Source: Erythroxylum novogranatense
Lineage: Eukaryota > Streptophyta > Magnoliopsida > Malpighiales > Erythroxylaceae
Length of the DNA stretch: 64,000 bases
Direction of reading: 5' to 3'
Assembly: GCA_029891385.1 (NCBI GenBank)
Contig: CM057224.1
Location: 2,108,001-2,172,000, forward strand
Shown here: positions 21,842-32,256 of the stretch, in pieces
How positions within the stretch are numbered: position 1 is the stretch's first letter
How the letters are laid out: each line of letters starts with the position of its first letter
The notes under the pieces: model-generated
The model's database searches: none
Seen by the model: only the letters and a program-made list of their open reading frames with translations
Told to the model about the DNA's origin: nothing
Made by a program: the position numbers and the translations under genes

Positions 21842-24514
21842 TGTAACATCCCGTTACTGTGACCAAGGGTATTCTGGTAATTTGGGACAGACTGATAGGA
21901 TTTCACTGCATTCACTGACTGAGCATGCTACTGGCCTCTGATCATAGAGGAACATGTTACTGCATATGCATATATTTATTGGTACATGCATTCATGATTT
22001 CCGGTATATAATTGTAAATTGAGACTGACTGAATTGACCGATGATGAAGCGAGGACTGATTTGGATTGGGATTTAAATGAGGAATTAAAAGTAATTGGGT
22101 TCAAATGATTGATTTAGAATAGTTTAAGTGTAGCGGTATTTTATAGTGGCTTATAGGAGATTTTTTGGAGATTCGGAGATAATGCGGATTGGAAATATTT
22201 GAGATGGTGATCGATTGTATAATCTTGAAAGAATGGTCCGACGGTAATGGAAATATTAGAATTTCTACTGATAGGAAATAACTACGTTGAAACATTGAAA
22301 TTTAGAGACTGAAATTTGGACTGATATGGAGACTTAGGTCTATAAATAGCTAGGGATTGACAAGTTGGGGAAAAATGGGGAAAGGCTCTTCGTTCTTTCT
22401 CTTCTCCTACGGCGTTTTCGATTTTCCTCCAACGGTTAGAGGCTCTGGGATTAGTGAATCGTTGAGTTTGAAGGATTCTAGGGTTTACGGTGGATTTTGA
22501 GAGTTTGCGGATTGATCTGTGATTTGGTAAGTTTTAAGAGCTTTAATGTTGTTATTTATGATTCCTACTGCATTTATGGCTTTTATTAGAGTAGATTTGA
22601 GTGGTTGGAGTGATTTTAATGGTGGATTTATTGAGGAAATGGATCGGAGAAGACGGCGAGTTCGTCGCCTAGCGCGACTGCTGCTTGTTGCATTTCGGGC
22701 AATGACAATTTATATTCGTTTGCCTACTCGTTATTCGCCGCAGTGAGCAATGCTCACGCCGCGGCGAGCGAACTGGTTTGGGTCGCGGCAAGAGACGCAA
22801 TGCCGCGGCGAGAAGGATTGTTTCATTGAATTAAAATTGGTTTTTTTTTTGGCATAACTTTTGGTGTAGACCTCGATTCGAGGCGATTCCATTTGTTATG
22901 ACCTAAGAAAAGAGGCCTACAACCGAGAATAATTATGGAATTAGATTCGATTTAAATGGTACTGAATTATAGAGATTGAGGTCAATTATGATTCATAGTG
23001 TGACCTAAGTGTCAAATTGAGACTATTGGAGTTTTAATTGGAAATTTGCAATAGAGGTCGTGACCCAATGAATAGGAATTGTTATAAGAAGTATGAATAT
23101 GGGAAATTGGATGAATCATAGGATTGAATCAAGTATTGCCGACCAACTGGATGACTAATTAGAATTGAGTACAAGGTATCGAAATTGGGATTTATAGGAA
23201 AATCGTGAACATGCATTGTACATCATTTCACCGATACATACGTATTCATCGAACTGTTTTATTTAGCATCTAGTAATGGGATTTTACTCTACTGTTATAG
23301 AGGCACCGTTGGATCATCGCTTCACGGACATTCTTTGGGACTTCGAGCAAGAGCTCGGAAGTGTGGTGAGTAACCTAGTTGGTTTCTCAAATTCGATTGT
23401 TTACATGCTCGTGTGAAGTACATGCAAAGATGAAGCTGTATGACTCTTGTATGATTACTTGGTATGTATTGGATTGAATTGCATGTTTTACCGAATGAAT
23501 TGTATCGATACATGACAACGATCATTGAATACCATAATCGTAAATTCTTGAATCATTGAATACTAAATTATTGTCTTGTCTTGAGAGATACACTCATCGG
23601 GCTTTTATAGCCATATCTTGAGCTCTTGAATCTGAATTTTCTTGAACATTGCACCTTGCATGCATAAATGCATGATCGATAATGGGCGTGTCCCAAGTTG
23701 CTAATTTCATCGAAAAGAGCCTCGAGCTCGAACACTGCATCGTGTCGGCCCCTGGCAGGGGAGAAATCCTCACGCGCCCCCACTTTTTCTTGATCGAGCA
23801 CTTGGGCACAACATGAATAACCGGAAAGAGTCTCATATGCATCATATACATGATTGATTAAAGCGCCAAATTGTATGATGGTCATTTGAAGCGTGTGGTG
23901 CCATGACTTCTTGTAAATTGTGATGTGATCGTGGATCGTAATATCATATCGATACCAGTATCTTGACATGTACTCATCGTACACCGTTATGTATACTATT
24001 ATATACTATCAAATCGTAGATAATATCGTTAATTGATATTCTTGTGTAAGGTTGTCGCAATTTGCGTAATGCATGATTTAGTGAACCATCGATGATGGTT
24101 TCCCATCGAGTTCATAAACTCACCCAAAATTGCATCATATTTTTTTCAGGACTGATAGAGTAGACTCCTAGCTCCGAAGATATTCTTTTTCTACCGTGCG
24201 AGCTGCTGGCAAGAGACGATGGCACACAGGTCGGTTAGCTGGGTTAGCATTTTGAGGATGACTTAGGATAGATGTTTGTATCAGTTTCCTTTTTGGTTTT
24301 GTTAGGAGACTGATAGACTGGTCTATTCTGACATTGGATGACTGTATAAAATGATTATCATTTTGGATTTTAATTTACTGATTTCGGTTATATTGTGATT
24401 TATTTTACTGCGATGCCATGTGGATATTAGTGGAAATTGTTCTGGTAGTGCGTCTTTATCGTGGAATACCTGTCGGGTGTCCCGATGTGTACCCTACGGT
24501 AAGGGGGCGCTACA
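21842..24514 (+). repeat. 3' LTR of the gag-only retrotransposon
   Basis: Same termini as the 5' copy and co-linear over its whole length, but many ACTG/CTG words differ between copies, often by compound changes (ACTG against ATCG, TCG or CTTG). The last 350 bp are nearly identical. It has an intact TATAAATAG at 22341-22349. Confidence 0.92.
22341..22349 (+). promoter_or_regulatory. TATA box in the 3' LTR
   Basis: TATAAATAG is followed after about 40 bp by a CT-rich tract. It is the probable U3/R promoter of the element. The corresponding site in the 5' LTR (17147-17155) lacks the leading T, which would weaken it. Confidence 0.5.
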
Positions 24515-25102
24515 CTAGGAATTGGGATAATCTTGATAATAAAGCAAGGGATATTTTAGTTGGAAAAGGGCCTGTAAGAGAGTTGAATCTTATGTTTCCT
24601 TTAGACAATACCTCTCGTCATTTTTCATATTCTTATTATTATAGAAATTTGAGTAATGGAGAGATTAGCGATAGAAAATGGTTGGTTTATTCTAAACATG
24701 TAGATAAAGTATATTGTTTTTGTTGTAAATTATTCAAATCGACTAACAAACAAAGTGGATTAGCAAATGACGGATTTAGATATTGGAAACATCTTAGTGA
24801 GAGACTCAAAGAACATGAGAATTGCATTGAGCATATGACTAATATGATAACGTGGAATGAATTAAGAGTGAGATTGAGCAAAAATCAAACAGTTGATAAA
24901 GATTTGCAACAAGAAATTGTAAAGGAAAAAGAACGTTGGAGACAAGTTTTGATAAGAATAGTTTCTGTTATGAAATATCTTGCTAAATATAATTTAGCTT
25001 TTCGAGGATCCAATGAGAAACTTTACCAAGATGGTAATGGTAATTTTTTAGGATTGATTGAGATGATTGCTGGATTTGATGTGATAATGCAAGATCATGT
25101 TA

Positions 25103-25432
25103 CACTACAAGAAATCCGATGATTACCGACGGAAAGTACCGTCGGTAAATAACGAATTTCCGTCGCTGAAGACAATCACCGACGGAATTTGGTGGCGTGA
25201 AATTCCGTCGGTGAATGCGCCGAAGCTAAAAACACCAACCGAAATATTCCGTCGTAATTTTACGGCGGAAATAACGACGGAGACTTTGTCGTCGGTATAT
25301 ATTTATCGACGGAATGACAAGTAATATTCCGTCGGTGAAATTGATCCGGATTAACCAACTTTTTCCGACGGGTAATTGGACCGTCGATAAATTGTTAGTT
25401 TCCGACGGAAAGTTGTCCGTCGGTAATAAATG
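25103..25432. repeat. CACTA left subterminal repeat region
   Basis: Many direct and inverted copies of CCGACGGAA, CCGTCGGTAA and CCGTCG words occur within 330 bp. The right end (about 32290-32485) has the same words. These are the usual transposase-binding array of CACTA elements. Confidence 0.8.
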
Positions 25433-25652
25433 GTAAATTTGTTTTTTTTTTATGTTTTGTTGTTATAATAATGTTATATTATATATATATTTTATGTATT
25501 TGTGTTACGTTATATTAATGAATAATGAGACAATTTTTAAATAATAAAACATAAGAAGAATTTAATTTAGTTATTAAAAATGAATAAAGAACAAATCTCT
25601 TATATTTTTTAATTGAAAACAAATGACAATGTAATTCAAAAATTCGTGATGA

Positions 25653-27560
25653 TCATGGATGGTCTGAAGTGTGTCCCCCCCTCTTTAACATTTCCATCTC
25701 CTGCCTGAGCTTAGCCATCTCCTCCGCGTGCTGTTTCTCCTTGGTCATCTGCTCCATCTCCGCTCTCAACTTAGTAAGCCGCTCAATCTCCTCTCTCCTC
25801 TTAGCTGCCTGCTCCATCTGCTCCAGCGACTCTCTGATCTTTGAAACACCGCCCACTCCGCTCTCGACTTTTCTGTCATCTGCAGATGGATCTCCTCCCT
25901 GACCTTAGCTATGTCCTCTGCATGCTGTTGATGTTGAGTAACCAGCTGGTCGCTTTGATTAGCTAGCTACTCCCTCAATGTGTCCACTGTGGCCCGGAGC
26001 TCCGATACATCCTGAGATGAAGATGGCCGAGCAGATGCTGCTGTACTAGAAAGGGAGGAGCGCAAATAACAAGTGTTCGCAAATGAGCCGAGGCCGAATA
26101 TTCTTCCACGACGGTCCCAACCACCCACGACATCAAGATATGTCTGCGACTCATACACAGGTTGTTCCTCCTGAGATTGTCGCTGAATATTTTCTGCATT
26201 TGGTCCTACAAGGAAGCAATCTTGACATTAGTAATTAAGGTATAATTGTTAAAAATTATTAAAATATGGTTATTTCTCTTACATTAACTTCTACATCGAG
26301 TGTTGATGAAGTTGACACCATCATGTTTTTTGTATGGGTGTGCACAAAAACCTGCATAGGCGTAGGCTTCGTGCCCAATGACTTTTCCTACACGTATAAC
26401 TTAATTTGTCAGATGTTAAGTAAAATTTAAAAAAATTTCGGCAGAGTTTCCTCTATATATATGATATATCCCTCCTGTTCAACAAAGAAAACAACTTCAC
26501 ACAGCCATATATGGCACCAGACATTTATATCATAATGACCATGTTAAATCAAGCGAAGCAAAATAATGGTAAATTTGGTGTGAGAAAGTAGATACTTACT
26601 AATCTTTCAGCATGCTCGTAGTGGGTAATTGATCCTCCCGTATGCACTGCAAGACTCGCACCCCCAGGCCCTCCACGTCTGTTGGCCGAATTACGCTTTG
26701 ATATGGACATTGCCGCAGGTGATGTCCAATATTCGGTCCAACGAGTCCAAATTTCCTCCGAAATATAACGCAGTCATGCAATAGCTTTGCGTATTTGATT
26801 AATTAAGTCACGATAACGTATGCGAGCTTTATTTTCCCATTGTTTATACATGATGGCGTCGAGACTAGAATCCCAATAAAATTCTTTCTGAAATAAGATG
26901 ATTAAGAAAAACAAACTGTTAAAATGATGTATGAACATTATGAATATAAAGCAATGTGAAAAGAAAATAACTATGATTTGTACCTCAAACTCTTGAAAGT
27001 ATAACTGCTTTGTGGTGTCAGCTAAATTTTTCCACACATAACCCTCTGCTTCAATTCGTTGCTTGAACGATGAAGTCATATTTCTTGATATTAGTCCATA
27101 CGGAACCAACCTAACATGTCAAGTGATGTTATCTTTTGTACATATTGGTATAAATAAAAGTTGATCATAAGCAAATTGTGAAGTGCATTGATTTCACTTA
27201 CTGACCATTGACAATAGAAGCAAACTTTCTTCCATCAGTCCTCTCAGCCAGTCGACGGACGCCTCTGCATTTGGTATATTTGGTGTTGGACGATATATGC
27301 GTTGGGGAAGGGGATGGTGTAGGCTGAGAACCAGTCGGTGATGCCTCAACTGCAACTCCTAAGACGAAGCGGTGGACAAGGTGAGTCACTAGGTGCGGCT
27401 GATTGTGACGAACCACCTTCATCAGAATTTCCTCGAACATGGTTCGAAACCTCGATCGCATGACCTCACGTTGTCTCTTCTTGGTCCCATTCTTTTCCTG
27501 AAATTGAATTTCCCACAATTCTCTACATGTACAATTAATAATTTCAAAGCAATATTTTAC
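25653..27560 (-). pseudogene. CACTA element protein, Ptta/En/Spm type (Transposase_24-like), broken
   Basis: Minus-strand exons can be followed: one ending near 27198 (ERTDGRKFASIVNGQ), 27110-26994 (LVPYGLISRNM; GYVWKNLADTTKQLYFQEFE), 26887 onward (FYWDSSLDAIMYKQWENKAR), about 26755-26590 (WTRWTEYWTSPAAM; KRNSANRRGG; LAVHTGGSITHYEHAERL), about 26390-26281, and about 26206-25653 (TYLDVVGGWDRRGRIFGLGS, then a coiled coil of EEM/REEIERL heptads). The HTGGSITHYEHAERL and GRIFGLGS motifs are those of plant Ptta/En/Spm proteins. Lesions: stop/frame change near 26774, in-frame TAG at 25967-25969 (reads as CAG to TAG), and a frameshift before the coiled coil. Confidence 0.75.
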
Positions 27561-27659
27561 ACAACACATACAGAAGCCACTATGGCAATATATGAACGTT
27601 AATAGATTAATTGGAAATATTATACTCAACGCACGAAATTGTATACTCAACTTATGACA

Positions 27660-30600
27660 GTTATCATCCTCAAATAATTAAACCATCAGGTAATACCCTA
27701 AATCATTTCCATAATTGTAAGTCACATACAACATAAGATCAAAACTTAAAACTATTGAGCTCATGTTCTAATTTAACCATCATCTACTACGAGGATCCTA
27801 TTGAAATTTCAGCAGCATTTCCCATATAATTTGGACATCCCCCTTATGAAATAAGGGTCCCCCTGCAATAAAAACACACTTCTAACTCAACCAGTAATCA
27901 CAACGCAAATTGGGTCTCCATACTACAAGAATGTTGTACTCGTTCACATCATGCAATACATAAATAAACGATTCAGCAACATGCTATGGGAAGCTCATGT
28001 ATAAGCACATGAATCAAGAACAAAAAAAGAAGAAACATAATCATATATGTAATTACCTCAATCGAAATGCGGACAAGTGCTGTTGTCCTACGTAACCAGA
28101 GATGAAGATGACAAAGCTGCAATGAAAACCAACCATAGTGTCATTCATAGCTCAATTGGAAACCATACGGTAATGGAAAACCTTAATGGAAACATAGCGG
28201 AATATTTCTCAGGAAAGTTGATTATGAAAAGTTAATGGAGAATGATAGGAATAAGGCTAATGCCACGAACACTGGACCCTCTAATGAGAAAGTGTCTATA
28301 CAAAGGCATTATAATCCAATTGTATCTATGATTCAAGTTCCAACCATTTTGTTATCAACTTAAGGTCTCTACATTCAATGTTGACAATACCCTGCGGGAT
28401 ATAAGATTTAATAGTCCTAAAGTGTATGAAATTCTACTTAGTGAAACTATAGCCTTATAGTTTTTAAACTTTGTAATTTGCTTAGGTAACAATTATGCCA
28501 ATGAAGAAGTAGTTCATTTCATTGCTTTACAAGCTTAAATCATATCAATGCTTTACATTGATCCTTCATACATCTTATGAATCTAAGCATAACTAATGCA
28601 TGCTCATAAAGATGGAAAATTTTACATAACTAATAAGAAAAGGAAGTGGCTAATTATATATGTTCCCATGAAATCACCAAATGTGCTATCACCAAATGTT
28701 CATGACGGGGTTCATCTAACCTTTCATACCTAATGAGATTCGTCCATTTTTTTTTTAAATGCAAGAATAGGTTCAACACTTGTGTGGACTATTACACCTT
28801 ATAGAAGGCAATAATCAAGAAAAAATATCTTCCAACATTAACTCAAGAGTTGATAAACAAAATATTGAGGGTTACAATGTTCACAAATTTAGATTAACGA
28901 ACTACATATTTACAAGTAAAGATTACCAAAGGAGATGAACATAAAATAACATCTATGTGTATGGTTCCTATAAGTTCTTATTCATATTGTTTAAATTAAC
29001 AAATCCTCCCATATTTTCTATAAATTAATGAATGAAATGGTGTATGCCTTCCTTAATAAATTTTAGTTATATACTTATATGATATTGTGGTGTATAACAC
29101 AATATCACAATTTATTCCAAATGCATGAGACAAGTATTTGAACAGTTGCAAAAAAATTAACTCTTCATAAAGATTATAAATTGTCACTATGCTAAACCTA
29201 TGATTAATATTTTGGGAAACTATTTGAGAGAGAACTAGCTGTGAATGGATATAAAAAGATATAGAATATTATTGGTTCAAGGTTTGTACCATAGTGTGGG
29301 ACCTTTTCACTTTATAGTTTTAAGAAACGAATATTGTTGATTTATGTGGGAAACTACCTTCAACATGCTTGTCTTGCTTATTAAAGGAGAAGAAAGTGTG
29401 GTAGTAGTCGATTCACGCCAAGGCTTTTAAAAGAAGAAGATAGTCATTTCAATGAAACATATTCAAGATTGGCAAATTTCAAGCTTAAACATTTAAAGTG
29501 AGAATTGATACTTTTATAAAGTGATTGCCAATGTCTTGCTCGAAAAGGTGAATATATAGCCTTAAACAATCAAAACTATCAATTGTTAAGAAATGGTACA
29601 TGGAGATTGTGGTTGTACTACATTATCTTCATGCTTCATGAGTTTACCTATTAAGATTCAAGTTTGTGATCTGCATAGATAATATTGGTAACACTCTTAT
29701 AGGATTATAGAAGTTATCTATAAAGTAAGCCTAGTGATAAGAGATTCTTGTTGAATATGACTTTTGTGTGAGTTAAAGGTAGAAAGACATAACAAAGTAG
29801 TGATGTTTTGAGTAGACAAAAGTCTTTGTAACTTTGAATATTATCACTGAGTATAGTAACATATATTGGGGAAAATCATGGCAATGATGCCTTTATATGA
29901 CACCTAGAGTAATATATTTTAATAAGTGCAAGATTATGTTATACAAAGAATTTGGTTTGATGATGATAGGTCATTGTTATAAAAAAAGTAGGTTAGTTGC
30001 TTCTTAGTTGAGACATTACAAAATTTTATATTTTCCATTTTGTAAATAGTTTTATATTTTACTTTATGTTTAAATAGATATGTATTCACTCCAAAATTTA
30101 ATAAGATTTGGGATATATTCTTAAAGCTTTGATATTTATAAATTAATCCTTAATGTAAAATAAAATAAGAAATCATGATACACAAAGTTGTGAGATCTAT
30201 AGTGCAACCCAATGTTAGTTTCAAATTGAATTGTCAACTAAAAAGTAACTAACCCACTCATATTCTTTGTAATAGTATATCTCTACAAGATAATAAAAGA
30301 TAACATATGAATTACTTGAAGGAGATTGAATGTATTTCAAGTTATAAATATTAATTTTGATCAAATTCCATAATCATGGTCCATAATCTAAATTACATGA
30401 TTTGAAGCCCTTAATATTACTTGCTAATGTCGTTAATATCAATTCATCATTAAACCTTTTAAGTTAAGGTACATCGATTTTTACAAAAGATGATGGATTG
30501 ATACGCTTAAAAATTAGATTTTTCGTAATGTTAATTACGAGTTTAATTAATTACGATAACCTTATAACTTATCATAAGAACTACAATGTCACCATTAAAA

Positions 30601-31560
30601 ACTTCAAATTTAGTTGAGACATGACAAAGTTTTATTCTTACTATTATCTTAAGAGTCTTGATAGTTTACTTTTTTAAGAATAATCAAAATTATGTATTTA
30701 CTATTTAAAGTTGTTACTAAAAAGTGCAATTAAGTAAAGATAACCTTATAACTTACCATTAAGAAAGATATGTATTCGCTTCCAAAACATTTAATAAAAT
30801 TCAATTGTGGTCTAACTGTTATGAAAAACATTTATAAATTAATCCTAAACATCAAATAATAAAATAAATATTGATACACAATGTATCGACATCTATATCA
30901 GAACTTTATGTGAAAAATAAATTGAATTGTCAACTTTAAACGAACCACCCTACTCATTTTCTTTGTAATTGCATATCTCTTGCCAAAAATAAAAACATTA
31001 AAATGATAATTGATTAAATGAGATTGAATGTATGAATGAAGTTGTAATATTAATTATATAGAAATGACTTAATGTGCTCCAAAAAATAAGACATTTTTAG
31101 TTGGTGTGTACCTCGGTAAGGATATTATTTTATAAATATATTTATAAAATTATTTTAATCATAATTGATAATATTAACCCACATAAAATTGATTTCGTGT
31201 CAATAAATAAAATGTGAAGTTGAATTAAATTTTGATGGACTAGTTCAAATTTGACTTAAATTTTCAAATTTCTACCCACCGATTTTAATTGATATTATTG
31301 TCATATAATTCATTTAAATAACAATATTTTAGTATCTCCTTAGTTTAATCAAAATTGCAATCCAACTTAGAATATTAATAATGGGTATCAAATTATATTA
31401 ATTGAATTGATAGATAGTTAGAGTCATTATTAATACATATTAAATAAAGAACACATATTTCTAGAATAATTATTAATCATTATCAAATAATGATCACCTA
31501 ATTGAAAGTTTTGGCAATGTACTACACAAATTTTTAATTTTCTTATTCAAATCATTCATT
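27660..31560. other. CACTA interior without recognisable genes
   Basis: About 3.9 kb of AT-rich DNA with no long open frame on either strand and no motif I could match to a transposase. It may be degenerate transposase sequence or unrelated filler carried by a non-autonomous copy. Confidence 0.6.
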
Positions 31561-31589
31561 TTCTTTAAAAGCGGTTGAAGAACAATAAT

Positions 31590-31965
31590 GTACATATAAT
31601 TAACATATGCATATAAGAGCAATAATAACAGCAATAATTTACATATAATTTATGATGCATCTATGCACTAATAAATTACATATAATTACAGCAATAATTA
31701 ACATATAATTTATATATGGATATAAATGCAATATTTTACATAAAATAACAGCAATAATTAACTTATATCTTATTGATGCATATAAGACCGATTATTTACA
31801 TATAATTACAACAATAATTTACATAATTTACATATAAATAGCAGATGCATATAACACCAATATTTAACATTTAATTACAACAATAATTAACAACTAATTT
31901 ACATTTACATATAACAGCAATTATTTACATAAAATTATAGCAATAATTAACATATATAAAGATCA
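31590..31965. repeat. AT-rich minisatellite-like array in the CACTA element
   Basis: Imperfect repeats of words such as TTACATATAATTACAGCAATA and ATTAACATATAATTTA, about 35-50 bp apart, occupy about 370 bp near the element's right end. Confidence 0.65.
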
Positions 31966-32224
31966 AAAGCTTCAACATTCTATATATACACCGTCGGAGT
32001 AAGTAAAGAAGGGAGGGAGGAGAAGTTATACCAAGCTGTCGGAGACCAGGAGGAGAGGCGACTGTGGCGTGCGGCGACCGACGAGCAGCAAGCGGTGAGC
32101 GGCGGCTGATGAAACGGCGGCCAGCAACGACGAGGGAGAAGCACCGAAGCAGAGGAAAAAGGAAGGAGAAGGCTGCGTCTGCGGGAAGAGGAGGAAGACT
32201 CGCAGACGCAGCCCTAAATAATAA

Positions 32225-32256
32225 CCAAAACGACGTCGTTTTGGTTTAAACCAAAA
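32225..32256. repeat. Overlapping perfect palindromes in the CACTA right arm
   Basis: CCAAAACGACGTCGTTTTGG (32225-32244) is a 20-bp perfect palindrome. It overlaps an 18-bp perfect palindrome at 32239-32256 (TTTTGGTTTAAACCAAAA). A diverged third arm (CCAAAATGATGTCGTTTTG) follows. Confidence 0.8.

Larger units (their letters stand above)
16645..24514 (+). mobile_element. Ty3/gypsy-type LTR retrotransposon, gag only (TR-GAG-like, non-autonomous)
   Basis: Two LTRs (2726 and 2673 bp) bound a short 2471-bp interior. The flanking CTAGG at 16640-16644 and 24515-24519 is an exact 5-bp target duplication. A primer-binding site and polypurine tract sit where expected. The interior encodes only a damaged gag; I see no protease, reverse transcriptase, RNase H or integrase from about 20650 to 21828. 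The sequence before the polypurine tract (ATTTCGAGGACGAAATTTTA) and the gag zinc knuckles resemble Tekay/Del-type chromoviruses. It presumably depended on an autonomous relative. It sits inside the hAT transposase coding sequence in the same orientation. Confidence 0.92.

Noticed and set aside
24418..24514. Apparent N-terminal start of the hAT transposase segment
   Set aside because: This part of the open frame is 3' LTR sequence. The transposase resumes only after the CTAGG duplication at 24520.
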